Shown here piece by piece: positions 33,724 to 43,883 of a stretch of 64,000 bases of DNA. How positions within the stretch are numbered: the stretch's first letter is position 1; each line of letters begins with the position of its first letter. Below the pieces are notes generated by a model. It was not told the DNA's origin. It did no database searches and saw nothing but the letters and a program-made list of their open reading frames with translations. The stretch is from Monodelphis domestica. Its lineage: Eukaryota; Chordata; Mammalia; Didelphimorphia; Didelphidae. A program made the translations under genes and the position numbers. The stretch is from contig NC_077232.1 of assembly GCF_027887165.1 (NCBI RefSeq), forward strand, positions 6,940,391-7,004,390, in the 5' to 3' direction.

Positions 33724-33822
33724 ATAAAGTTGGTTACAAAGTCAACACAGCACCACAAGTTTCACTGCATGGAGGCCCGGGGGCCGACACAGCAGCCAGG
33801 TGATCCCTGCCTGCTTGTGTGT

Positions 33823-33878
33823 AGACACACACACTCACACGCGCGCTCACTCACTCTCACACTCATACACACACACAT
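33823..33878. repeat. Interrupted (CA)n microsatellite in the NPAS4 3'UTR
   Basis: CA units broken by GCGCGCTC and CTCACT pieces. Confidence 0.9.
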
Positions 33879-34454
33879 GGCGTGACGACAGATCTGTCTT
33901 CCTTCATGGGAAAGAAATGATAGAGTCGCTTCACGCCCCCCACCCCAGGCGCAGGGCGCAAAAGTCACAGGAAAAGCCGCTGCAGGCGGCGTTCAGAGGA
34001 ATTGAAATCCTGTTACTGGAGTGTAGACAATTCTACGTGAGTGTCAAGAGCCCCCATGGGGCACTGGCTAGTCCAGGGCCTGCCTTTTCCCCCACAGAAG
34101 CCCAGGGACCCCTATGGCCCCTGGGAGTGGAGAATTCCCCCCAGGCCCCTTGGACAGCATGGAAGGGAAGCTGTGACTCCCCCATTCTCTGTATGGAATC
34201 CCAACTCACTACGAGTGAATACAGATTGAGATGGAAACTAGGATTGCTCAAAGTCTCTTGATTCTAAAAATAATTCCCCTTCCACTTCTCCCCACCACCC
34301 TTCCTCCCCCCTTCCCATCCTTCAGGGTGGGAGGGATCAGACACATCCCCTCCGAGTCCCCGAGGATCCCACGAAAGTTCCCGGGGTGGTGGAGCACATC
34401 TCCACTCCATGATGACAATATGTCATACTCAACAGCGTTAAGTCACAGACTTAT

Positions 34455-34483
34455 TCAGAACGTTGGTTCCCCTCCACTTCCAT
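34455..34483 (-). CDS. NPAS4: NPAS4 exon 8, last nine codons
   Basis: After 'ttcctcag' the 29-nt coding piece completes Asp and reads [11 protein letters not shown], the conserved mammalian NPAS4 terminus as I remember it. It is far too short for an ORF search and was found by matching the expected tail. Confidence 0.92.
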
Positions 34484-37400
34484 CTGAGGAAAGAGAAAAG
34501 AGAAGGGAGCAGAGTTAGAGAAGCCTGGGCAAAGCCACACCACGGGTCCCTCCTCTCCAGGCGGGGTTCTGGAAAAGGGTCTGAGCTAGCAAGGCTGAGA
34601 CGGAGTGGGGAAATGGGGCAGATCCTATCCTGCTGTCTGCTCCTCCAGGTTATAAGTCAGCCTTTTCTTTCTCTCTTTTTCCTGATGGAAAAAATACTGG
34701 ATTGAGTTAGGAGACCCGCCAGCACTTCTACTCTCAATCCCAGGACTATTGAGTGCTGTTAGTGCGGGACAAGGCACCAACTCTCAGTTTCCCCATCTGT
34801 GGACCAGATTCTTCCCTCCCTCTTAAGTGCTTCTGAGGCCAATGGATGGGCTGCCATTATTTATGTCATGCTCACCATCATGGAAGCTGTCTTGAACATG
34901 ACTCTGGAGTTGATACAACTCATCGCTACTTCCATCATAGGGGAACGCTGAGACACCTGTCTCAAAGTCGGTTTCATATGCGGCCAGGTCCTCCAGGAAG
35001 CTGTGATCTTCTGGGGACAGGTCGGTGCAGGGCGACGGGGCCCCCCCTGGGCCTGAAGTCTCAGGACCCCCTGGTCCCCACTCCCCCTGGGGGGTTGGGG
35101 TGGAGAGGCCCATGAAGATGTCTTCCACAGACTTCTCTTCCAGGAAATGGTCCTCTGGAGCATCCAAGAATGCCAACTCCTGGCTTTTCCAGGATTTAAG
35201 GTCTAGGCTGAATATAGGGGGACCAGCCCCCGGGAAGGACAGGCTTTGGCCCAGGGGTTCAAGCCCCTCGGCTCCGGGCTCTGCTGGGAAAGGGCAATCC
35301 ATGCCCTGGGCCAGCTGGCTGATCTGCTGGATAAGTCTGTCTATCTCACTTTTCTCCTTTTCTGAGTAATGGAAGAAACTCTGTTTGACTGGAGAGGCCT
35401 CTGGGGTAAGCAAGCCATCAGGCACCAGGGGCACGTCCACAGATAGTGGCCCCCGGAGCTGGGCCAGAGCCAAGAGAGTACAGTCCCCATTACCAGGACT
35501 GTTAGGACTGGGGGGCAACTTCTCATAGAGAAAACTGCAGCCATCTTGGGGGAAGTAAGGTTTGGTGGGGTTAGGGCTCAGTTGGTCTGGGAAGGTTCGG
35601 CTGGGGCTGGCCAGCTGAGCTTGGAAAGCTGTGCTTGGTGGGGTCAGTTGTTCTTGGACAGGGCTGGCCAACTGCTCCTGGAAGGTGGCAGTGTTGGACA
35701 TCAACTGGTCTTGGAAAGTTGTGGCACAGGGAGTCAGCTGGTCTTCATAGGGCTGGGCTGTGGTATCAGTCAACTGGCCTTGGATGGGGCTGGTCAGCTC
35801 AGGAAAAGTGGCACTGCTGGGGGTCAGCTGGTCAGGGAAGATGGCAGTACTGGGAGTCAGCTGCTCGTGGATGGAGCCAGAAGAGGTGGAAATATGGGTT
35901 TGGAAGGGCTCTTGGAGGCTGAAGAGGAAGGCACAGCCCCCTGGCTGGTGAGGTGTGTATGGTGGGGTGCACACAAAATCTTTGCACAGATCTCCTTGGA
36001 AGGTAGACTCGGGGCCTGTTGGGAATGCCAAATAATTAAAGTCCAATTCCTTGGGAGGCTGAGGCAGCTGCTGTGCAGAAGAAATGGATGCCAGTTCTGG
36101 GCCCGTGGGGAAGTTTGTGCTTCTGGGACCCCCCACAGCTGAGGTGAAAGTCGGGTCAGGGCTTGTGCACTGGGCTGGGGAGAGGAGGCTTTCTGAGAAG
36201 GTGCTTGGTGCCGTTGAGGTGCCCAGAACATAAGCCAAATGGGCATCTTCAGAACTGAGCTGCTGGCGAAGGCACCAGGCTTCCGAGTCACTAGGTAGGA
36301 AGAAGAGAGGAATTGGGATGAGAAGCCTGATTTCTTTTCCCAAGAACCCAAGCAACTCTTTATCCAGTGCCCATCCTGAATCTTGAACTTCAGCTCACCT
36401 GATTGGGTAGTTGTTGGCAGTGATGGGGCCATCTGAACCCTCAGGATGCATCAGGGAGTATACCCATACCCAGCCTCCAGCCTTGGCCTGCAGTCTCACA
36501 ACCATTTCTGCCTGAGCATCTCCACTGTCGGCCACTAAAGAAAAAGAAGAATTGGAGGATTAACCCAGTGCCCACTAGCCACCACCACTTCCCCAGCCCT
36601 AAAAGCCCACCTCTTACCTGATATAATTTAACCCTAGTCCTGACTTCTCTGCTACCTACCTGACCCAGGGGGTTGTACTCAACTCCCTTCCCTACATGCT
36701 CTGTCCCTGGAAGTCTAACCCTGATGTCACCTTCATCTCAATCCTAGCCAAAACCTATCTGTGTATAGATTCGTGATATCATAGATTTAGAGCCAGCAGG
36801 GACCTTGGCCATCATCTAATCAAATCCTCATTTTTCAGATGAGGAAACTGAGGCCCAGAAAGGTCACCTGACTTGCCAAGTTCAGTTTTTGACCTTGGAG
36901 CTAAAGTCCCATCTTCTGATTCCAAATCAAGCATTCTCTTCACTGCACCATGTTGCCTTTCTTTGAAGGCTTTCATCCTAAGGCACATCAGTACCACTGA
37001 CCTTTTCCTCCCCACTCTGGCCTAGCTCCTCCCCAGATTAGTCCTGATTCTGCATCCCTCCTATCTCTGCTCCTGCCCCATGGATGCACTGGGACACTCA
37101 CGCAGGCGGTAGTGCTGGGCCGAAGCGTGGGCCAGGTCCTCAGGGTGCAGAAGTCCATACCATGATTTACAGACCAGCTCGCTGCGCTCAAAGCCCAGGT
37201 AGACTAGGACACTAGGAGGGGCGAAGGCAGGAGGTCAGCTTTCTGCTCTCCCATCCTGATACCCAAGCATCCTGCACCCCTGAATCCCAGCTCATGCCCT
37301 CCCAGACACCAACTCCTTTGGCTACATCCCAGCCCAACTATTCCTTCAAGCCCCTGGCTCTCCCATGATTCTTGGAAGCCAAATGTGCCATCCCTGGAAG

Positions 37401-39478
37401 CAGAAGCTCTGCCTTCCTCCTCATGATCCAGGCACCCAAGCTCACCTCTCGGAGACATCCAGCAGGGCTAGGTCCTTGGCATGACGGCTCTGAAACACAG
37501 CCAAGAAGATGGAGGCCACTCCAGGGCCAGATGCTGGCCCAGGGCGGGCTCGGGCATCAAGTGGAGCACAGAAGGCTGTGAAGACGGGATTGCCTGCCCA
37601 GTAGGCTCCAGGCGGGTGAGGGTGGAAGCGGCCTCGGATGAGCACCAGCTTGTTGCCTGCACTCTGGCGCCTCAGGGACTTGGAAGTATTGAATCGGCAT
37701 CGGAAAAGTCGATCTGAGGGGAGAGAAAAGGGAGTCAGTGAGAGGAAGACTAGGAAAGAAGGCTTGGCCAATGGAGGAGAAGGCAAAGAAAAGGGGAGGA
37801 AGCAAAGTACTCACCAGTGTCAGGCACGGAGGGCAGAGCCAGCTGCTGACGGACAGTGAGGTGGTCAGCAGGGTCAATAATATCATAGATGCTGTCACCC
37901 TGGGCAACCAGATCCACCTGTGGAGGAGGAAGAGGTGGAAAGAAAGAGGACTATCAGTGAATGGAAGCCAAACCCCACTATTCACAACATCCACTCTGTG
38001 CATTTGGTAGCCTCAGCCCCTCAGTGGTGACCCTAGGCTACTTTGGTTTCCTAGTCCCTTAAACCCTGATTTGTAACATTGTCAGGTCCCATGGGATACA
38101 GTCACCAAACAGACAATCCCAGGATGGAGTAGGAGCACAGAGCTGCAAGAGACCTGCAGATCCAAGCCCCATGGCACAGGTGTGGCAATGACTCAGGGAG
38201 GGGAAGTCATTTATGTACTGACAGTCACAGCATTAACTATGTAACTGGCTACACTGAGGACCTGGGATTAGCCCCTGGCTTCTGGATCCAAGCCCCTTGT
38301 TCTCTCAACTACATTATTCTATTTTCTAACTAGGAGAGAGAGAGACACGGAGAGAGTTTTCCAGGATCCTCAGAAAACCTCTGAATAGTCAAATTGAACT
38401 TTCAGTTGTTTTCATGCCCCAGCTGTGATAAGAATCCTCTAGGATGGGAAAAGCTTCTCTGGTTGGGTCTACCTGTGCCCTGGTCAATTCCCTTCACAAC
38501 AAGACACTCACCATGGAATGGCCCAAGTGCTCGCTCACGCTATCGGACAGATAGAGAAGCTTTCCCTCAGCTGTAAACATGAGCAGGAATCCCGGCAGCG
38601 CCGCCACGATATCTTCCAGCTCCTGCGCTGAAAGCAGCCCAGCTGGGCCAGTCAGAGGGGCGCCTGCTGGGAGAGAGAAGGAGGGTGAGTCAGGAGGGAA
38701 GGGAAGAGACGCTCCAGGAGCCTGGAGACAGGAATAGAGAATGGTATATTGGAGGGAGAGGCGAGGAGTTGATCTTCAGGAATCCAAGGGATCCCAGTGG
38801 ATCAGCCCCAGGAGTAGCGCCCACCTGTTGACCCCACTCCCCGATCTCTCCTGGCTGGGGAACCTGTTGATCGAATTCTGTGCCGCCCTAGCTGGGGAGA
38901 GTACACTCAGACCACAGGGAGGTTCAGAACCATGGACAGCAGCGTCCGCCGCTAAGGCTCCTCAGGTTCAGCACCAGCGATCCCCGAAGACTAATGCTCG
39001 GACGGCAGCGTCAGAACCTCGGACAGAGCCTCAGGTTCCAGGCAGCTCTATCTCACTTCCCTACGCTTCCCTGCACTTTCCTGCGAACGGGATGCGCCCT
39101 TTTGGACTGGAGACTATTGCACTCGTGTAGCTTCCCAGTCCAGCGTGCCGACACTAAGCTAAGCAACCTAAGGTCTCGGGGAGCAAAGGAGGAAAGCCTG
39201 GCACTTCTGGGTCGCTTCCCTGTGGGCTCCTAGGGTCTCCCAACCTGGTATCCTCCTAGCCCCGGACTCCCATCAAGGTCTCCGTCAGCCCAGTCCCGCT
39301 CACCTCCGGCAAAGAAGACGCCCTTGCGGGTGTAGATGCAGGCTAGCGACATGATGTGCAGGTAAGACAGCCGCACCTTGTCCGCTTCGGCCAGTGGAAG
39401 GAGCTCCTTGAGGCTCCGGATCTCCGCGTTGATCTGGTCCCGCCGCGCCTTGGAGGCGCCCTTGGTGGAGCGGTACAT
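34455..39478 (-). CDS. NPAS4: NPAS4, neuronal PAS domain protein 4 (bHLH-PAS transcription factor)
   Basis: Eight coding segments on the minus strand (39478-39304, 38663-38512, 37917-37815, 37713-37446, 37211-37102, 36534-36399, 36290-34876, 34483-34455) join in frame to 795 aa plus TGA, against about 800 in human. The order is bHLH (about 1-53, [20 protein letters not shown] start), PAS-A (about 70-145), PAS-B (about 205-275), and a long acidic Pro/Ser-rich activation region. The last holds QLTP-type repeats and ends [17 protein letters not shown]4 dimerises with ARNT-family proteins and drives activity-dependent genes in neurons after calcium entry. Its own promoter and upstream region carry TATA, CRE, CArG, MEF2-like and AP-1 motifs. 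The ending of exon 7 is easily misread: the ORF runs on past the donor. Neighbour MRPL11 is convergent. Confidence 0.97.
34876..36290 (-). CDS. NPAS4: NPAS4 exon 7, activation domain
   Basis: 1415 nt after 'ctacctag': [18 protein letters not shown] through the Pro/Ser/Thr/Gln-rich activation region ([60 protein letters not shown]) to [15 protein letters not shown]. The exon stops at CATGATG|GTGAGC. If the intron were retained the frame would run 17 codons more to TAA at 34823. Confidence 0.96.
36399..36534 (-). CDS. NPAS4: NPAS4 exon 6, PAS-B/PAC
   Basis: 136 nt: [20 protein letters not shown], then [12 protein letters not shown] and PITANNYPI. Acceptor 'ttctttag', donor GTGAGC. Confidence 0.95.
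36770..36965 (-). mobile_element. MIR-like SINE in NPAS4 intron 5
   Basis: 'gatgaggaaactgaggccca', 'aggtcacctgacttgccaag' and 'ctcttcactgcaccatgttg' give reversed MIR order. Confidence 0.7.
37102..37211 (-). CDS. NPAS4: NPAS4 exon 5, PAS-B
   Basis: 110 nt: [20 protein letters not shown] to HYRL. Acceptor 'cctcctag', donor GTGAGT. The segment opens the same kind of 'Y-LGF-R-EL' PAS-B motif as in orthologues. Confidence 0.94.
37446..37713 (-). CDS. NPAS4: NPAS4 exon 4, end of PAS-A to start of PAS-B
   Basis: 268 nt: [20 protein letters not shown], then [17 protein letters not shown] and [16 protein letters not shown]. Acceptor 'ccctcag', donor GTGAGC. Confidence 0.96.
37815..37917 (-). CDS. 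NPAS4: NPAS4 exon 3, PAS-A
   Basis: 103 nt: [20 protein letters not shown] to PDT plus one base. Acceptor 'tccacag', donor GTGAGT. Confidence 0.95.
38512..38663 (-). CDS. NPAS4: NPAS4 exon 2, start of PAS-A
   Basis: 152 nt: [20 protein letters not shown] to SEHLGHSM. The acceptor is the tandem 'cagcag'. Use of the first AG would add one Ala codon in frame (exon from 38666). Donor GTGAGT. Confidence 0.94.
39304..39478 (-). CDS. NPAS4: NPAS4 exon 1 (coding part), bHLH
   Basis: 58 codons plus one base: basic region, helix-loop-helix ([20 protein letters not shown]) and [11 protein letters not shown]. Donor GTGAGC. Confidence 0.97.
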
Positions 39479-39544
39479 GGCTGTTGGCGGCGGAGCTCGC
39501 GCCCGGGCGCCCTGGACACCTGGGTACCCGCCCCGACGCGCCTT

Positions 39545-39835
39545 CTTCGGCTTCTTCCTCCTCTCTCTCCCCCGTCTCTCTCGGTCTCTCTTTCTCTCTC
39601 TCTGTCTTTCTCTCTCTCCCTCTCTCGGGCTCCGATTGGCAGCTCTGCCCCCCTCGCCCGCCTCGCTTCGCTTTATATAGCCCCAGCCGGGCGTGGGGGG
39701 CCCGATTCAGGGACGGGGAGGGGGGCGGGGGGAGCTGGGGGCCGGGCCAAGCGAGCTGCACGGGGAGCCGCCGGCTGGGGGGGCCCCCGCTCCTCCTCCC
39801 TCCCCAGCCTCCGACGTCATCCGCATGACGTAGAA
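39545..39835 (-). promoter_or_regulatory. NPAS4: NPAS4 core promoter: TATA box and two CRE-like sites
   Basis: On the gene strand TATATAAAG lies at 39671-39679, placing the start near 39645 and giving a leader of about 165 nt. Upstream are ATGACGTCGG (39811-39820) and, on the plus strand, TGACGTAG (39826-39833), two CRE-like sites 13-15 bp apart. GC boxes fill 39700-39740. The leader itself is a GA-rich purine tract (CT-rich on plus, 39551-39628). Confidence 0.8.
39551..39628. repeat. CT/GA-rich low-complexity tract, NPAS4 5'UTR
   Basis: Repeated CTCT/TCTG units on plus; on the mRNA it is a GAGA-rich leader. Confidence 0.85.
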
Positions 39836-40849
39836 CCAGAGAGGGAGGGGGAACTGCGGGAGGGGTGGTGCAGGGGGAAAAGAGAAGCAAAGGAGGGGGC
39901 CGAGGCTGGAGGGGATGGAGCCAAGGCGCAGCGCAGCCGTGCAAGAGAAAAATCAGGGGTTCTAGAGTGCAGGGGCCTGCGGAAAGCTGGAGAAGGGCCT
40001 TTTGGCAGTAGGGAAGAGTAGTGATCCCCCTTCAGCCCCCTTTCCTTCCCCCCAACCCAGTATCCGATTCTGATCTCGTGTCTCCAGCCCAGGGTTCGAG
40101 AGCTCTGTGCCTTGTGGTCTAGGGTCTTGCCTCCTTTTAGTCTGCGCAGCGGCCCCGCAGCCCCTGCATCCCCAAATATCCCCCCGGGAGGGGAAGGGGA
40201 TGGGGGGAGGCGATGTGAGGAAGACTTGGTTGGCCCGAGCAGGATTTCCCACGGGCTCTCTAGTGCCCCCTGGAGGCCTTTTTTTCAAAGTCCCTGTCCC
40301 TCTTTCCCTGGGCCCGTCCGGTGGGAGTCCTAGACTGACTAATGGTCTGAAGGGGGATGTTTCTCTTCGCATCTCCCTCTCTCGGGTCTTTTTCTCCGGC
40401 TCCCCAATACAGGGGGTCCTCAGGCCGAGGGGCGTACGAGAGAAGTCCCGGGGGTATGGAGGGGAGGTGGCAACTAAGATTCAAAGAAAGAACCCTTCGA
40501 GGTTTAGAACTGGGACCCAGGTATCCCTGCGCCCCGCCGGGGCCGGCTCCTCTTCCTCCACCCAAAGGGATCCCCTCCTCTCCCCTCCCCCAGCCTTAGT
40601 TTTGGCTTCTCTGCGTCCTTCTCCCTTCCAGCACCCTCCCCTTGCCTCACTGGGCCGGGGGCGGGGGGCGGGGGCGGGGCCAGGGGAATCCCAACTCCAT
40701 ATTAGGGCAGGAAACCTCCTGGCGCGGCCGGCGGGGCGGGGCCTCTGTGCTTCAGCTCTCTGCTTTTAAAGGCTCCCCCGCCCCCTTTCCCCAGCCGCTG
40801 GGCCTCTGGGGGCGAGGCGCTAGAGAAAGAGCCCGCATTCTCCCTGGGT

Positions 40850-42690
40850 GCCCTCTCCGGCTCTCAGCTTGTCCCACTACTCTCTGTCTGTCTGTCCGGC
40901 TGTCCTCCGTCCCTCCCCTCACTCTCAGCCTTTTCCCAACTCTGTCTTTCAGTCTCCAAATCTCTCCTTGTATCTTTCCCTCGGCCTCTTTGGGTTTCTG
41001 GGTCTCTGTCTGCCTTTGCCTTCCATTTCCTTCTGAAGCCCCCCCCCCCCTTAAAAGTATGTCTCGGTCTCATGAGAGATAACATTCTCTTTCTCCTTTC
41101 TGTCTTTTTTGCCTCTGTTTCTCTCTTTTACTTGGTATCTCTGTCACATTCTGTCTCTTTTCTGAAGCTCTTTATCTCTTTTGCTCTCTCTTTCTATTTG
41201 TTTGAGTCTCTAGCTCTGCCTCACTCTATTTCTTGGTTGCCATCTCTGTCGGGCCCTGTATAACCCTCTCCTAGGTGGAAGTTAACGAGGAAGGCCACAC
41301 TATATCCACTCAAGATGAAAGAGGTCCTCTCCTAGGAGCCTAGGAAGAAGGAGCTATATATAGGGACTCCTGGATTTGGAAAGGGAGAGGAGGCAGAGAT
41401 GCTGAATGGTGGACCCTCTTCCTGGGAAGCTGGGACCTTCCAGATCTGGAGGGGGGCACATATAAACTCTGATGTTTGATAAAGAGGGAATAGGATGGGC
41501 TGTTAGTTGGACATCTGATTCTGAAAACAGGAATTTGGGGGATGGAGAAGGGCAAGAGTACTGCTCAGAACTGCCCTGTAGGAATATATACTGAGTGCTT
41601 GGGGAGGGGGGAAGAGTTGTACACAGAAAAAGAGGCCAACCATGGCTCCGCATACAGAATCCTAATTTCAAAGGCAAGTTTCTTACCTTTTCCTACATTT
41701 TAGCTGAGGCCCCCATAGGTACATCCTTCTGTCCTTCCTCTCCAACGGTGGCGTAAGGAGGCAGAGGGTCATTAGGGTAGACAGGTGTAATGCTTCTGTC
41801 TCTCTGTCTCTATCTCTCTGTCTCTGTGTTTGGATGTAAATTTGATGCCTCTATATCCACCACCCTCCACCCCAAACTGTTTTTGCCCCCTCTTCGTCCC
41901 TTTCTCTCCATGTGACCTCTCTTTCAGTCTCTTCTCCCAGATGATCTCACTCTCCCCCTTTCCTCCTAGCCTCCCATCCAGATGCTCATGGAAACATGAT
42001 GGGAGAAGTAGGGGACAGAGAAGACGTTTCGGGGTGGGAAGAGACGTCCCTCTTCCCTCCCTTCCCCAGAGCACCCATCAGTGACACTTGTCTAGTATGT
42101 AGATTAAATGAATGAATGAAGCGGCTCTGGATCGCTGTCCGTGGTGCTGAAAGTACCTCAGCTCCTATCCCAAGAGGCCCAGCTAAATATCCAATCTGCC
42201 CCAGGACCTGCTAATCTAAGTCAGGGTCCCTACGTATGAACCTAATTCTGTGTCTGTCTATTTGTATCTATTTGTCTATATTTGTGCACTTGTTTGCCTG
42301 TCTGTGCAGCTCCCCCTCCTGGCTGCCCCCATTCAAGTCTCCTGCCTGTCTCCTTCCCCCATACCACCTTGTAAACACTAGGAAATCCACCACCCTCAGG
42401 GAATCTCCCTCTGCAGCCTGTCAAATCTCTACTGGGGACTGTGGGGCAGGATATCTGGATTCTAGGAGGAAACATGGATGAATGAAGGGTGGGATTTGGA
42501 GAGTAGGATTTCTGGGGTCTGGGGGGCAATAGGACCTGAAAGAGGACAAATGTGTGTGTGTGTGTGTGTGTGTTGGGGGGGTGGTAAAATAAACCTAGTC
42601 TACTTTAGTTCAAGGCAAGAAGATCTAGTTACCCCAAGCTCCCTTCTTCCCAGACCAGCCCCCAACCCCCTGGCCTCCCACCTCTGTGTA
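40850..42690. other. NPAS4 upstream flank, CT-rich parts, no gene
   Basis: 41050-41260 is CT-rich low complexity; 41780-41830 likewise. ORFs of 60-150 aa here are compositional. A (TG)n sits at 42551-42573. No clear SINE or LINE was noticed. Confidence 0.4.
42551..42573. repeat. (TG)n microsatellite
   Basis: Eleven TG units followed by a G run. Confidence 0.92.
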
Positions 42691-42885
42691 GTTATTTTTA
42701 ACTTCTCAGAACCAAAAATAACCTGGAAGCAGCTTCAGGCCGTGGGAGAGGAGCTATTTATATCACCAGTGACGGTTCAGAAATAGCAGGCAGGAGGAGG
42801 GGGGCGGCTGGCACCGCTAGAGAGCTCCTGGCCGGTGCTAAAAATACTGTCGCAGTGAGTCATCCTGGCCCCAGCTGAGTCACCC
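42690..42885. promoter_or_regulatory. Candidate activity-regulated NPAS4 enhancer (MEF2, CRE-half, twin AP-1)
   Basis: Within 195 bp lie a full MEF2 consensus TTATTTTTAA (42692-42701) and near-MEF2 sites CTATTTATAT (42754-42763) and CTAAAAATAC (42838-42847). There is also a TGACG half-CRE (42770-42774), an E-box CAGCTG (42872-42877) and two TGAGTCA AP-1 sites 20 bp apart (42856-42862, 42876-42882). It lies 3.0-3.2 kb upstream of the inferred NPAS4 start. Confidence 0.6.
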
Positions 42886-43229
42886 CCGCTCCTGGACTGG
42901 GAGGGAGAGTGCTGGATGGACCCAGGAATGAAGAGCTTTGCTTTAAGCAAGCTAGGGGGCTAGGGACCCCAGTTTTTCTGGAGAGAGGGGGCTTAGGAGG
43001 GTGATGGGGAGAAAGCTCTTCGAATAAGGGGGCAGGGGATAAATAAAACGAGATGGGAGAAGGAAAGAAAACTCAGTGCTTGAGATAGAGACACAAATAG
43101 CAAGGATAAACAAACACAAAAACATGCACATAGCCATGAAGCCCTTTGGTGCTGGGTTAGGGCAATACATATATATGCAATGGCTGTGTGGGAGCTGGCC
43201 TGGGGAAGCATATGTGTGAATGAGTGGCT

Positions 43230-43590
43230 AGCTGTGTATGTAGCTGCCTGTCTTTGTCTGCATGTGTTTACATGTGGATCTGTGTCTGTCTGCATCCATG
43301 TGTGTGCATCTATATCCATCTCGGTGTGCACCTGCCTGGATCTATCTTTGTGGGGTCTGTGCGTATTTATATGCACGTGTATGGATGGAACTCTGTCTGT
43401 ATTTGTCGATGTCTGTGCGTCTGTGTGTGTTTATGCGTCTGTGTCTATCTGTGTCTGGGTCTGCGTCTGCGTTTGTCTCTGCATGTCTGCATCTATCTGT
43501 GGGGAACTATCTCCGTGTATCTCTCCATGTGTTTGTCTATATCTGCATATGTGTACTTGGGTCTGTCTGTCTGTCTGTCTGTCTCTGTAT
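43230..43590. repeat. TG/TC-rich degenerate low-complexity tract
   Basis: Alternating TGTG, TGTC, TGCATC units with a pure (TGTC)n at 43561-43584. Overlapping ORFs rich in Cys/Val/Leu come from the repeat. Confidence 0.85.
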
Positions 43591-43883
43591 AAAACTGTGA
43601 ATGCCCTTGCTCTTCCCAATCCAATTCATTTCACCCTCTGCCTCAGTCTCCTTGTTCTCTGATCACCCCTGGTGCATGTAGCCTGAGTCTCTCCTTCATC
43701 TCCTTTATCCCTCATCCCTTTTTCCCAATTAGCCCTCAAATCTTTGGGAAGCACCCCCTCCCCAATGCATGCACTCCTTTAGGAGGAGGAGGAGCCCTCC
43801 ATGCTAGGGGTGGGGGCTTTCCTCCCCCCTGGGGCCATCCTGAATCTTCCCTATTCTGGGGGAGTGTGTGGTTTTCCATCGCT

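Larger units (their letters stand above)
33700..34454 (-). other. NPAS4: NPAS4 3'UTR
   Basis: This is sequence between the TGA at 34455-34457 and the AATAAA at 33718-33723. It contains a (TG)n-type repeat on the gene strand (33823-33878) and an AU-rich ATTATTTTTAG near 34264-34274, which could contribute to the short life of an immediate-early mRNA (inference). Confidence 0.7.
39300..40850. promoter_or_regulatory. CpG-rich island covering NPAS4 exon 1 and upstream flank
   Basis: High G+C with frequent CpG over about 1.5 kb. It includes a perfect CArG box CCATATTAGG (40697-40706) between GC boxes (40660-40680 and 40730-40742) and a TTTTAAAG TATA-like element (40764-40771) on the plus strand. 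This arrangement could start a transcript divergent from NPAS4. Confidence 0.55.

Noticed and set aside
34823-34875. NPAS4 C-terminus by ORF read-through
   Set aside because: A consensus donor at 34875 and a matching terminal exon at 34483 give the conserved ending.
35546-36142. 198-aa ORF on the plus strand
   Set aside because: Antisense to NPAS4 exon 7; its Trp/Gly/Ser repeats mirror the QLTP repeats of the real protein.
39300-40021. 214-221-aa ORFs on both strands at the NPAS4 start
   Set aside because: They come from the CpG island and CT-rich leader; only the bHLH frame is homologous to a protein.
43180-43662. 112-160-aa Cys/Val/Leu-rich ORFs
   Set aside because: They are translations of a TG/TC-rich simple repeat, in three frames alike.
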